Assembly: GCA_036676235.1 (NCBI GenBank) | Contig: JAKFDI010000011.1 | Location: 186,001 to 250,000, forward strand | Reading direction: 5' to 3' | DNA length: 64,000 bases | Source: JAKFDI01 sp036676235 | GTDB lineage: Bacteria > Pseudomonadota > Gammaproteobacteria > Burkholderiales > Burkholderiaceae_C | Part shown: piece after piece, positions 34,413 through 43,443 of the stretch | Layout: each line of letters opens with the position of its first letter | How positions within the stretch are numbered: the first letter of the stretch is position 1 | Made by a program: the position numbers and the translations under genes | The notes under the pieces: generated by a model | Databases searched by the model: none | Told to the model about the DNA's origin: nothing | Seen by the model: the letters and a program-made list of their open reading frames with translations, nothing else

Positions 34413-35810
34413 TTACAGCGTGCGCAGCGGAAAGAACACGCTGAAGGTGTTGCCCACGCCGTCCGTGTCTTCTTCCAGCGTGATGCGCGCGCCGTGCAGC
34501 GTGGCGATCTCGCTCACGATGGCCAGGCCCAGGCCGCTGCCGTCCTCCTGCGTGCCGAGCAGGCGATGGAAGCGCTCGAAGATGCGGGCGCGTTCCTGCA
34601 CCGGAATGCCGGGGCCGTCGTCGCTGATGGACAGGCGGCACTGGTCGCCTCCGCCCTGCCCCACCCGCACCGTCACCCGGCCGCCGGCGCGGCTGTAGCG
34701 GATGGCGTTATCGATGAGGTTGTTGATGAGCTCGCGCAGCCGGTCGCGGTCGGCGTTGATGGTCTGCGCGCCCTCTGCCCCCTCGAAGCCGAGGTCGATG
34801 CCTCGCTTGATCGCCTGCGGCACCCACTCCATGCTCACCTCCAGCGCGTAGGCGTTGAGGTCCAGCGGCTGCAGTTGCATCGAGTCGAGCGCGCCGGGCT
34901 CGTTGCGCGCCAGCGAAAGCAGCTGCTGCACGAGCCGCGACAGCCGGTCGGCGCTGAGGTAGAGCTGCGCGAGTGAATGGCGCACGTTCTCGGCATCGGT
35001 CTCGCGCAGCGCCAGTTCGATCTGCGCCTTCAGGCCGCTGACCGGCGTCTTGAGCTGGTGTGCGGCATCGGCGACGAAGCGGTTCTGAAAGTCGAAGGTC
35101 CGTTTCAGCCGCGCCATCAGCTCGTTGACCTCGTCGACCAGCGGGCGCACTTCGCCGGGCACCGCATGCGTGTCGATCGGGCTCAGGTCCAGGTGCGAGC
35201 GGTCGGACACCGCGCGCCGCAGCCGCTGCAGCGGCGCGAGCCCGCGCGAGACGCCGAACCAGACCACCGCCGTGGCCATCACGATCAGCAGCAGTTGCGG
35301 CAACACCACCGTGGCGAGCATTTCCCATGCGAGGCGGCTGCGCTTGTTCAGCGTCTCGGCCACCTGCACCTGCACCAGCACCGGCGCCGCATCGGATGCG
35401 GTCTCGACCGGCATCCACGCCACCATCATGCGCACCGGCTCGCCGTGCACCTCGTCGCGGTAGAAGCGCGTGCGCGCGGCCTGGGTGCCGCGCGGCGGCG
35501 GCATGTCCGCATCGCCGCCGAGCGGCGCACCGTCCTGCGCGGCGACACGGTAGAAGATGAGATCGTCCTGGTCCAGCAGCAACACCTTGCTGGCCGCCTC
35601 GGAAAGGCCGAGCACGGGCTGGCCGCCGGCCAGTTTCACGTGCAGCGCGATCTCGCGGCCGATCTCGAGCAGCGCACGGTCGTAGGCAAGATTGGAGAAG
35701 CGCACCGAGTTCCACCAGGCCACGCCGGTGTCGAGCACCAGCAGCGCGGCGAGCGGCCCCAGCAGCCAGGCCAGCAGCTTGCGCTGCAGCCGCGGCTCAG
35801 GCTTGCGCAT
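34413..35810 (-). CDS. Two-component sensor histidine kinase (QseC/TctE type)
   Basis: The protein is 465 residues. It has an N-terminal membrane helix (LLAWLLGPLAALLVLDTGVAWW), a periplasmic 2CSK_N-like sensor region (~30-155), a second helix (VVLPQLLLIVMATAVVWFGVSRG), HAMP, HisKA with ADAAHQLKTPVSG (His ~251), and HATPase_c with LINNLIDNAIRYS, DDGPGIP and GSGLGLAIVSEI. QLKTP rather than ELRTP and the 2CSK_N region place it with TctE/QseC. These sense citrate-like acids or metals and quorum signals, so the ligand is open. It overlaps the response regulator gene by 14 nt. Confidence 0.93.
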   Translation of the reverse strand: MRKPEPRLQRKLLAWLLGPLAALLVLDTGVAWWNSVRFSNLAYDRALLEIGREIALHVKLAGGQPVLGLSEAASKVLLLDQDDLIFYRVAAQDGAPLGGDADMPPPRGTQAARTRFYRDEVHGEPVRMMVAWMPVETASDAAPVLVQVQVAETLNKRSRLAWEMLATVVLPQLLLIVMATAVVWFGVSRGLAPLQRLRRAVSDRSHLDLSPIDTHAVPGEVRPLVDEVNELMARLKRTFDFQNRFVADAAHQLKTPVSGLKAQIELALRETDAENVRHSLAQLYLSADRLSRLVQQLLSLARNEPGALDSMQLQPLDLNAYALEVSMEWVPQAIKRGIDLGFEGAEGAQTINADRDRLRELINNLIDNAIRYSRAGGRVTVRVGQGGGDQCRLSISDDGPGIPVQERARIFERFHRLLGTQEDGSGLGLAIVSEIATLHGARITLEEDTDGVGNTFSVFFPLRTL

Positions 35811-36471
35811 CGGGGCGGTCCATGAGGTAGCCCATGCCGCGTACGGTGCGGATCTCGCAGCCGAGCGGCTCGAGCTTCTTGCGCAGCCGGTACACGTTGA
35901 CCTCGATCGCGTTGTCGCCCACCTCGTCGCTGAAGCCGTAGAGGTGGTTGACCATCTGCTCCTTGCTGACCACACGGCCGGCACGCATCAGCAACAGCTC
36001 GAGTACCGCCAGTTCGCGCGGCGAAAGCTCCAGCGGCCGCTTGTCGTGGAAGACACGGCGGCCCACCGTGTCGAAGCGCAGCGCGCCGTGCTCCAGGAAG
36101 GGCGTGGAGTTGGTGCCGCGGCGCAGGAGCGCGCGCACGCGGGCTTCCAGCTCCGGCAGGTCGAAGGGCTTGGCGAGGTAGTCGTCCGCGCCCAGGTCGA
36201 GCCCGCGCACGCGGTCTTCCAGCGTGTCGAGCGCGGTGAGCATCAGCACCGGCAGCGTCGCGCGGCGCGCACGCAAGCGGCGCAGCACGTCGAGGCCGTT
36301 CAGGCCCGGCAGGCCGATGTCGAGGATCGCGAGGTCGTAGATGCCGAGCGCGAGCGCATGATTTGCGTCCTCGCCGGTGGCGACGATGTCCACGGCATGC
36401 GCCGACTGGACAAGCGCCCGCGAGAGCGCGTCTGCGAGCACCTTGTCGTCTTCAACGAGCAATATGCGCAT
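35797..36471 (-). CDS. OmpR/PhoB-family response regulator (QseB/TctD type)
   Basis: The protein is 224 residues. The receiver has MRILLVEDDK, the phosphorylated Asp51 in LAILDIGLPGLNG, Thr in VLMLTALD and Lys in YLAKPFDL. The winged-helix domain (LELSPRELAVLELLLMRAGRVVSKEQMVNHLYG, ending RTVRGMGYLMD) binds DNA as tandem dimers. It precedes and overlaps its kinase. Likely targets include its own operon and the terC-usp genes next door. The 152 bp upstream of it (36472-36623) contain no clear feature beyond its promoter, which I could not pin down. Confidence 0.94.
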   Translation of the reverse strand: MRILLVEDDKVLADALSRALVQSAHAVDIVATGEDANHALALGIYDLAILDIGLPGLNGLDVLRRLRARRATLPVLMLTALDTLEDRVRGLDLGADDYLAKPFDLPELEARVRALLRRGTNSTPFLEHGALRFDTVGRRVFHDKRPLELSPRELAVLELLLMRAGRVVSKEQMVNHLYGFSDEVGDNAIEVNVYRLRKKLEPLGCEIRTVRGMGYLMDRPDAQA

Positions 36472-36623
36472 GGGATCGACAGCAAAGAAGCGGAGCGACC
36501 ATGCTAACTGCCGCTCTGCACTGCACCGTCGAAGCGTGCAGTCTCTTCATCCACTGTCGCAGTGGGCAGCCCGGGGTGGCTTCGAACGTCCGCCCTCGGC
36601 GCGGCCATCGGTCTGCCCTGTCC

Positions 36624-36947
36624 TCAATTGCCCGCCGTGTCGAGCGTCCAGTTCTGGTTATTGCCGCTGTTGCACGACCAGGTGATGAGTTCGGTGCCCT
36701 GAGTCATTGCGGAGTTCGGCACGTCGAGACAAGCCCCCGAGGCGCGGTTGCGCAGCACCGAGCCGTCCAGCATCCATTGCGTCGCGTCGCCCGCATTGCA
36801 GGCCACCTGCACCACCGGCCCGCCCGTGCTGATGGTGTTGCCCTGCGCCAGGCACAGGCCACTGTGCTTGAGCACGAACTGCAGATGGCCGTCGATGTTG
36901 TTCACGGCGAACTGCTCGTTGCCGGCCGTGCCGCAGGGCCACTGGAT
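36624..36947 (-). pseudogene. Out-of-frame remainder of the ricin-type lectin domain
   Basis: This segment, in a different frame from the large lipoprotein gene, reads IQWPCGTAGNEQFAVNNIDG and then LKHSGLCLAQGN, GGPVVQVACN, ATQWMLDGSVLRN, GACLDVP and ITWSCNSGNNQNWTLDTAGN before a stop. The QxW and CLDV repeats are those of a ricin-B beta-trefoil. Joining GTQV of the upstream frame to IQWPCG here needs one extra base at ~36947-36950 (for example GTGCG becoming GTGCGG) and gives a continuous lectin domain. The lesion is therefore a single-base deletion, either real or a sequencing/assembly error. If it is an error, the gene spans 36624-41380 and encodes ~1,586 residues. Confidence 0.8.
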
Positions 36948-39900
36948 CGCACCTGGGTGCCGCTGGCGGTCGAGGCGCCGTAGATGTTGACGCACAGGTT
37001 GCTGTGGTTCGAGCGGATGCGCAGGAGCGCGCTGGTGGTGTCGAGCGAGCGCACGTAGTCGGCCAGCGCGTTCAGGTCTGCCGTCGACAGTGCACCCGTG
37101 TTGCCGTGGCCGGAGGCGAACACCTGCGGCAATGTCGCGGCCTGGCCGTTGTGGAAGTAGGCCGATGCCGCCCAGCTGCCATACAGCGTGGGCGTGTCGA
37201 AGCCGACGCCCGCGAGCGGCACGCCGTTGCCCAGTCCCGATGAAACCTGGACCGTGCCCACGTCGTGCCGCAGCCCGTCTTGCATGGTGATGCCCGAATG
37301 GCAGCTCGCGCACTGTGCGTTCGCGAAGACCTGCCTGCCCAGCAAGGCGCTCGCGCTCAGGCTGCCGTCGGCATTGCGCGCCGGGCTGCGTGCGTAGCGC
37401 GAGAGCGAGCCGAGGTAGGCCGCCAGATCGTCGAGTGCCCCGCTCTTGCCGGCCTTGGGGGCGCCCAGCGGGTTCGCGGTCGCGGCGAAGTCGGCATTGC
37501 TCATGAAGCCGGTGCCGCCGAAGGAGCCGCGGATGTCGTTCTCGAAGTCCTGGACTTCGTCGAAGTTGGCGCTCCAGTGCAGGTTGCCGTGGCCCAGGCC
37601 CTGGCGGCCCTGCAGGCTGACGGTGCGGCGCAGGCCCTCGCCGCGCTGGGTGAAGTCCCACACCATGCCGTCGTCGCCGCCGTCGGCATGGCAGCTCGCG
37701 CAGGACATGTAGTTGTCGCGGCTCATGCGCCGGTCGGCGGCGTTGTAGAAGAGCTGCTTGCCGCGCAGGGCGGCGGCCGACAGCGGCTCCTGCGCCACGG
37801 TCGCGACCGTCTGCAGCAGCGTCGCCGCCCCACTCTGCCCGGACAGGACCGCCGACACGTCGTGCACCGAGACCGAGCGCCCGAGGAAGTTGTTGGTGAA
37901 CAGGCGCTGGCGGGCCGCATCGAGGTACAGCCCATGCGGCGCCGCGCCGACATCGGCGATCTCGCCGCGTATCGCGCGGCTGTAGGCGTCGACGATCGCG
38001 ATGCGGTTGCCTTCCATCTGCGCGACGAAGATGTAGTCGCCGTTGGGTGCGAACAGCGCGGCGCGTGCGGGGGCACGATCGTCGAAGTCGAGCTGCTCGG
38101 CGAACACCTCGCTGGCCGTCTGCAGGTTCACCTGCGACAGGATGGAGCGCACGGTGCGGTCATGCTCCAGGTCTTGCCCGTCGCGATGGCGGCCGCGCAC
38201 GATGTTGTCCTTCTTGGACGGCAGCACGGCACGCAGCCCGTCGGGCGAGATCACGACCTGGCTCAGGTAGTTCGGCACGCCGCGCGCGCGGCTTTCGTCG
38301 TCCGCCGTGGTGGTGTCCACCTGCAAGGCCACCGTCGCGCTGCTGGACAGGGTCGTGAGGTTCACCTTGTGCAACTGCCCGCCCGTCATCATCGACTTGA
38401 AGCGCGTGACGTAGGCCGCTTGCGAATCGGCGCTCACGGCAATGCCGCGCACGGCGCCTGCGAGCACCAGCGTGCCGGTGGTGGCCCCGGTGGCCGGGTT
38501 GAAGCTGATCAGCGTCGACTTGTGCTCCAGCGTCAGCAGGCCCTTCGTGTGGTCAGGCGTGAAGACCACGCCATAGGGTCCGCTGCCGTAGGCCAGGGAG
38601 ACGGTGGTCGAGGCGCTGCCGTCGGCCGCGTTGAGCGCGACCAGCTTGTCCTCGTCCTGCACCGTGACCCAGATGCGGCCATCCGGCCCCACGGCCAGGG
38701 TGCGTGGCTCACGCCCGACACGAACCTCCCAGCGCTTGGCCAGGGTCTGGGCATCGAGCGCAGTGACCGTGCCGCTGTCCGGGTTGAGGCTGTAGACGGT
38801 GCCGCCGTCGCCGCTGATGTTGGTGGTGTGAGTCGGCGCGTTCGCGGTTGGCGGCCGGATCACCGTCGTGGGGAAGCTGTAGTAGGTCTCCAGCCCCGCG
38901 GTGTTGCGCACGGTCAGCGTCACCGTGTAGTGGCCGGGTGCCGTGTAGTGGTAGCTGGCGTTCGGCTGGCTGGCGAACGACGTGTGCGTGCCGTCACCGA
39001 AGTTCCAGCTGTACTGCGCGCTGCCGCCGAGCACGGCGGGATCGAAGACCAGCTGTCCGTTGACGAGCTTCGGCCCTGCCCCGAGCCCCGGGTCGCCGAC
39101 GATGGGCAGCGCAGCCAACTGCGTCACGTCGCTGTCCTGCAGCACCCGGTTGTAGACGCGCACATCGGCCAGCGTTCCCTTGAAGAAGTCGGCGTTGCCC
39201 TCGATCTGGCCGAGCCGCTGGAAGCGATTGTTCAGGCCCAGCGCACCGGTTCGCCCGGTCGACGCGGTCTTCACGCCGTCGACATAGACGGCCTGCGCAC
39301 CCGAGGCGGCATCGCGCGTCAGCACCACGTGGTGCCAGTTGCCGTCGTTGACGGCCGCGGCTGACCTCGTGCCGGGGTTGCTCGTGTTCGCGTCGCCCAC
39401 CGACAGGTTCAGGCGACCGGCGTTGTCGATCCAGCCCCAGAACACATCGTCCGAGCCGCCCGTCTGGTCGCGCCCGAAGATGCCCGGCGCCGTCCACGGC
39501 ACCGAGGTGCCGGCCTGTGTCGTCTTCATGTAGAAGCTGAGCGATGCAGTGCCGGCGAGCACGGAGGCGACCGAGTCGTCCGCGAGCGGCACGCCGCCGG
39601 TGCGCGGTGCGAAGTTCAGGCCGATGCTCTCGAACGCATCGCCGCCGCTCGTGGTGCCGTCGTTGTGGCCGACCGGATCGGCGAGCGTGCTCGCCAGGCT
39701 CCAGTGGTGCGACAAGCCGATGTTCACGGCATTGCCGGTGGTGAAGGTGGTGCGGAACTCGGCGCCGATGGCGTTGCCGGCGTAGTCCGTCACCCCGCCG
39801 GCCGGCAGTACGACTTCATACGTGGTGTTCGGCGCGAGCGGCTGGCTCGGCGCGAAGTTGATGATGCCCAGCTGCACGCTGTAGAAGCCCGCCAGCGCGG

Positions 39901-41380
39901 CGCCGCCCACGGGCCGAACGATGAAGGTGGCGGCGTTCACGCTGTCCGGCAGGATGCTGTCGGACAGGCCGAGGCCGATGCGCGAGCTCAGCGCCTGCTG
40001 CTGGGCGCCGTTCGCCGGCGAGACCTGCTTGACGGCGGGCGGGGTCGTGTCCGGCGCGGTCGAGTGCACCATGAAGCCGCTGCCCGAGCCGTGGTCGTTG
40101 CCGATGAACACGAGGTTGCCGAAGGGCGCCACCTGACCGTGGTCGGAATGCGACTCCTCGGTCGAACCCGGCGCGAACAAGCCGCCGCTGCCGACCTCGA
40201 CGTGCTGCAGGGGGTTGCTCACGTCGACCTTGTGGATGCGGAACTGCGAGCCCTGGAACACATGGTGGTCCTGCGTGGCGCAGTACAGCTGCTCGTCGAT
40301 GACGAGGCGGTTGTCCTCGGGCACGAAGCGGCTGCGGTCGGCGAGGTTGTACGCGGTCATCCTCGCGCCGGCGCCGCGCACCGAGCTGTACAGGGTGCGG
40401 CCGTCGTAGCAGGTGGCGTAGTACAGGGGGTGCGACGTGACCGTGTCCAGCACCTTGGGATTCAGCGGGTCGGAGATGTCCAGGCTCGCGAAGCCGTCGC
40501 TGTTCTCCATCGAGGTCAGCACCATCTGGTTGCCCAGGGTGAAGATCGGTCCGACGCGGAAGCCGCCGAGCTCGCCGGTCGGCACCGGATTGGGCTTGCC
40601 CGCCCCGCGGTTGGCCAGCACCGCATTGGCCGGGTCGCTCGCATCGACGATGTAGACGCCGTCGTTGGCCGAGGCGACATACACATACGGCGCCTGCCAC
40701 CACAGCTGCCAGCTCACGTTCGCGTAGTCGCCGGCGTTGACCGTGGGCAGCGCCAGCTTCTTCACCTGCTGGATGTCGTTGATATCGGTGAAGTCCCAGA
40801 ACTCGACGCCCTTGGTGGTGGCGACGACGATCCACTTCTTGCCGGCTATCGTGGACGCGCCGAACGAATGCGCCTCCCGGAACTCGGCCGTGCGCCCTTC
40901 GGGTTCGTAGATGCGCCTGACCAGTTGCATGCTGCGCGGGTTGGACACGTCGTACAGCAGGAAGCCGCCCGGCCCCTGGCCGCTGTCGGGTGCGAACAGC
41001 GTGAGGAAGTAGCCGTTGTGCATGATCCCGGCGTTGAGCCCGAAGGCCTTGCGGCCGGGATAGGCCGCCGGCACGCCCTGCGCATCGCGCCGGATCCAGG
41101 CCACCGGCGTGAACAGTTCGTTCTGGCTGTAGCTGAGGTTGCCCAGACCCGGGCCCTGCACGGCAGCCACGCCGACCGCGAGTGCCTGGACCCGGCCGGT
41201 GGAATGCGAAGCCGGTTGCGCGCTCTCGGCGCTGTCGCCACCTCCATCGCCACCACCGCCACCGCAGGCCGCAAGCGCCATCGCCACGAACAAGGTCAGC
41301 AGGCTCCAGAGAGCTTGCTGAAGCCTCGACCGTCCGCCCAAGGCCGGTCCGGTCACGAGATGCCAATGCGTGAGCTTCAT
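36902..41380 (-). CDS. Giant multidomain lipoprotein with beta-propellers and a dihaem cytochrome module (frameshifted C-terminus)
   Basis: The protein is 1,492 residues in this frame. A signal peptide ends in a lipobox (ALAAC-GGGGG), so it is probably membrane-anchored outside the cytoplasm. Approximate order: LVIVD-type propeller (60-430: YDVSNPRSMQLV, IVDASDPANA, LDISDPLNPKVLD); bacterial Ig-like module (DTTPPAVKQVSPANGA, ~445-545); LamG/concanavalin module (~550-760); PKD domain (WNFGDGTHTS, ~790); YVTN propeller (~860-1180); cytochrome c peroxidase-like region with CASCH at ~1228 and ~1356; then the start of a ricin lectin (NHSNLCVNIYGAS) that is cut by a frameshift near 36948. It could be an extracellular electron-transfer or substrate-binding oxidase. 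AGGAGA precedes the start; ATG 41380 is chosen over GTG 41383. It follows the aldolase gene by 118 bp, but a functional link to the polyol genes is unproven. Confidence 0.85.
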   Translation of the reverse strand: MKLTHWHLVTGPALGGRSRLQQALWSLLTLFVAMALAACGGGGGDGGGDSAESAQPASHSTGRVQALAVGVAAVQGPGLGNLSYSQNELFTPVAWIRRDAQGVPAAYPGRKAFGLNAGIMHNGYFLTLFAPDSGQGPGGFLLYDVSNPRSMQLVRRIYEPEGRTAEFREAHSFGASTIAGKKWIVVATTKGVEFWDFTDINDIQQVKKLALPTVNAGDYANVSWQLWWQAPYVYVASANDGVYIVDASDPANAVLANRGAGKPNPVPTGELGGFRVGPIFTLGNQMVLTSMENSDGFASLDISDPLNPKVLDTVTSHPLYYATCYDGRTLYSSVRGAGARMTAYNLADRSRFVPEDNRLVIDEQLYCATQDHHVFQGSQFRIHKVDVSNPLQHVEVGSGGLFAPGSTEESHSDHGQVAPFGNLVFIGNDHGSGSGFMVHSTAPDTTPPAVKQVSPANGAQQQALSSRIGLGLSDSILPDSVNAATFIVRPVGGAALAGFYSVQLGIINFAPSQPLAPNTTYEVVLPAGGVTDYAGNAIGAEFRTTFTTGNAVNIGLSHHWSLASTLADPVGHNDGTTSGGDAFESIGLNFAPRTGGVPLADDSVASVLAGTASLSFYMKTTQAGTSVPWTAPGIFGRDQTGGSDDVFWGWIDNAGRLNLSVGDANTSNPGTRSAAAVNDGNWHHVVLTRDAASGAQAVYVDGVKTASTGRTGALGLNNRFQRLGQIEGNADFFKGTLADVRVYNRVLQDSDVTQLAALPIVGDPGLGAGPKLVNGQLVFDPAVLGGSAQYSWNFGDGTHTSFASQPNASYHYTAPGHYTVTLTVRNTAGLETYYSFPTTVIRPPTANAPTHTTNISGDGGTVYSLNPDSGTVTALDAQTLAKRWEVRVGREPRTLAVGPDGRIWVTVQDEDKLVALNAADGSASTTVSLAYGSGPYGVVFTPDHTKGLLTLEHKSTLISFNPATGATTGTLVLAGAVRGIAVSADSQAAYVTRFKSMMTGGQLHKVNLTTLSSSATVALQVDTTTADDESRARGVPNYLSQVVISPDGLRAVLPSKKDNIVRGRHRDGQDLEHDRTVRSILSQVNLQTASEVFAEQLDFDDRAPARAALFAPNGDYIFVAQMEGNRIAIVDAYSRAIRGEIADVGAAPHGLYLDAARQRLFTNNFLGRSVSVHDVSAVLSGQSGAATLLQTVATVAQEPLSAAALRGKQLFYNAADRRMSRDNYMSCASCHADGGDDGMVWDFTQRGEGLRRTVSLQGRQGLGHGNLHWSANFDEVQDFENDIRGSFGGTGFMSNADFAATANPLGAPKAGKSGALDDLAAYLGSLSRYARSPARNADGSLSASALLGRQVFANAQCASCHSGITMQDGLRHDVGTVQVSSGLGNGVPLAGVGFDTPTLYGSWAASAYFHNGQAATLPQVFASGHGNTGALSTADLNALADYVRSLDTTSALLRIRSNHSNLCVNIYGASTASGTQVRSSGPAARPATSSSP

Positions 41381-41498
41381 CACCGTTGTCTCCTGTGGAT
41401 GCGAGGCCGGTCGTGCGCAGCGCCGGTTCCTTCGTGGGGGTTGTTCGTTCGATGGGAAGGCACCTCCTCACGGAGGGGCCGCTTGCCGCAGCGTTCGT

Positions 41499-42353
41499 TC
41501 AGCGCGCGCCGCCGGCCGACTCGTAGAGATCCCAGGCCGCTTCGGCGCTGGCGCCGCGGTGGATCATGGCCATCAGCGCGTTCACCACGGCCGATGGGTT
41601 GCCGTGCTGGTAGACGTTGCGCCCGTAGACCATGCCGACGGCGCCCTGGTCGAGCAGCACGCGAGAACGCGCGAACACCTGCTTCAGGTCTTCCCTGCCG
41701 CCGCCGCGCACGAGCACCGGGCAGCGCGCCGCCTGCACCACGCGGTGGAAGTCGGCCGGGTCGGTGGTCGGGTCGGCCTTCACGATGTCGGCGCCCATCT
41801 CGCGCGCCAGGCGCACCAGCGTGACGATCTTTTCCGCATCGCCGTCCACCATGTAGCCGCCGCGCTCGCTGTGCGGCGCCATCACCAGCGGCTCGATCAT
41901 GAGCGGCATGCCGTAGCGGTCGCAGTCGGCGCGCACGCGGGCGATGTTGCTCACGCACTGGCGGAAGAGGTCGGGCTCGTTCGGCAGCATGAAGAGGTTG
42001 ACCACCACGCAGGCCGCATCCATCTGCACCGCCGGCAGCACCGGGTCGTGCTCGTTCTGCAGCACCGCCCACATCACGCGGTGGGCGACGGCGTTGTACG
42101 GGTTGCCCATGTCCAGCCGCATCACCAGGGCCGGCTTGTCGCGGCCCGGTCGCCCTTGCAGCAGATCGGCCTGGCCGTGGTTGAGCTGGATGGCGTCGGC
42201 GCCGGCCGCGATGAGCTGGTCCATCACGCGCGGCATGTCTTCCAGGCCCGCGAGAAAGCTCGGCTCGTTGCACACGCCGTGGTCGACGGCGATGTCCAGG
42301 CACCGCCCGTTGCGCATCAGCCGGTTCAGCCGCGCCTGTTTTCTTTCCAGCAT
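41499..42353 (-). CDS. Class I aldolase of the DeoC/FbaB/LsrF family
   Basis: The protein is 284 residues of a Schiff-base TIM barrel. The lysine expected to form the imine is in GADIVKADPTTD, and RGGGREDL plus GAVGMVYGRNVYQH are the phosphate-binding ends, as in LsrF and FbaB. The enzyme should cleave or thiolyse a phosphorylated ketose-like intermediate. An AGGAGA box precedes ATG 42353. The 106-bp gap to the aldo/keto reductase contains a CCGGCC-n5-GGCCGG hairpin (42397-42413) that may tune expression within the operon. As part of the polyol locus it would split the oxidised sugar phosphate into C2/C3 units; the exact substrate is unknown. Confidence 0.88.
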   Translation of the reverse strand: MLERKQARLNRLMRNGRCLDIAVDHGVCNEPSFLAGLEDMPRVMDQLIAAGADAIQLNHGQADLLQGRPGRDKPALVMRLDMGNPYNAVAHRVMWAVLQNEHDPVLPAVQMDAACVVVNLFMLPNEPDLFRQCVSNIARVRADCDRYGMPLMIEPLVMAPHSERGGYMVDGDAEKIVTLVRLAREMGADIVKADPTTDPADFHRVVQAARCPVLVRGGGREDLKQVFARSRVLLDQGAVGMVYGRNVYQHGNPSAVVNALMAMIHRGASAEAAWDLYESAGGAR

Positions 42354-42459
42354 TCGAGTCTCCTGTTTCTAGGGTGAGGACGAGCGCATTCCTGCACCGG
42401 CCGCGCGGGCCGGCGCATCGTTGGTCTGCGTCCGAAAGTTGTGGCCCTTTGCCGGCGCT

Positions 42460-43443
42460 TCAGCCCATCAGGGCGCCGAGGTGGCGGTCGGCGGCGCCGT
42501 CGATCAGCGCGAGGTCTTCGGCACTCGCTGCGACATTCCCGGCGCCGGCGTTCTCGATCGCCTGAGCCGCCGTTCGCGCACCGCACAAGGCCACCGAGAC
42601 CCGGCCCGACACGGTGGTCCACGCGATCATCAGTTGCGCGAACGAGCACTGCAGCCGCGCGCGCACCGGCTCGATGTCGGCGAAGAAAGCGCTGAGCTTC
42701 GCGCGGTTGGCGGCCGAGAAGCGCGGGTGGCCCCGGCGCTGGTCGTCGCCGCTGAACTCGCGCTTCGGATCGATGGGTCCCGCGAGCAGGCCGAGGGCCA
42801 GCGACGAATAGCCGAGCACCGCAATGTCGTGCTGCCTGCACAGCGGCAGCAGCGTCCTCTCGATCTCGCGGTCGATCAGGCTGTAGCGCTCCTGGATCGC
42901 ATCGACCGGCCCATGCCGCAGGTATTCGGTGAGCGTTTCGGCGTCGACGTTGCTGACGCCGATCGCGCGGATCTTTCCCTGCCGCTTCAGATCCAGCAGC
43001 GCATCCATGGTCTCGGCCACTGGCGTGGTGGGGTCCTGCCAGTGGGTGATGTAGAGGTCGACGTAATCGGTGCGCAGCCGTCGCAGGCTCTGCTCGAGCT
43101 CATGAACGATGGCATCGCGCCCGAGGTAGCGATAAACCGCCCGGCCTTCCTCGTCGAAGAAGTGCGTGCCCTTGTCCGTGTGCCAGACCAGGCCGCACTT
43201 GGTGGCGATGACCGCCTCGTGGCGCCGCCCCTTCAGCGCGGTGCCCACCAGGGCTTCGGCGCGCCCGAGGCCGTAGGCCGGTGCGGTGTCGATCAGGCGC
43301 ACGCCGGCATCGAGCGAGGCGCGGATCGCCTCGACGGCGGCCGCGTCATCCCCCCCACCCCACATCCAGCCGCCCATGGCCCAGGTGCCGAGACCCACGT
43401 CCTCGCATTCGATGCCCGAGGCACCCAACTTCGTTGTTCTCAT
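42460..43443 (-). CDS. Aldo/keto reductase
   Basis: The protein is 327 residues. The catalytic tetrad is visible: Asp and Tyr in LIDTAPAYGLGRAEA, Lys in VIATKCGLV and His in YITHWQDPTTP. NADP-binding residues lie in the C-terminal half (SSLALGLLAGPI and later VALCGARTAAQ). GTWAMGGWMWGGGDD at the N-terminus is usual for the YajO/Tas-like group. It would interconvert an aldose or ketose and its polyol. The ATG overlaps the permease stop by 4 nt (ATGA), so it belongs to the ABC-transporter operon. Confidence 0.93.
   Translation of the reverse strand: MRTTKLGASGIECEDVGLGTWAMGGWMWGGGDDAAAVEAIRASLDAGVRLIDTAPAYGLGRAEALVGTALKGRRHEAVIATKCGLVWHTDKGTHFFDEEGRAVYRYLGRDAIVHELEQSLRRLRTDYVDLYITHWQDPTTPVAETMDALLDLKRQGKIRAIGVSNVDAETLTEYLRHGPVDAIQERYSLIDREIERTLLPLCRQHDIAVLGYSSLALGLLAGPIDPKREFSGDDQRRGHPRFSAANRAKLSAFFADIEPVRARLQCSFAQLMIAWTTVSGRVSVALCGARTAAQAIENAGAGNVAASAEDLALIDGAADRHLGALMG

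Noticed and set aside
36902..36960. Programmed ribosomal frameshift in the lipoprotein gene
   Set aside because: No slippery heptamer or obvious downstream pseudoknot; a one-base deletion or sequence error explains it more simply.
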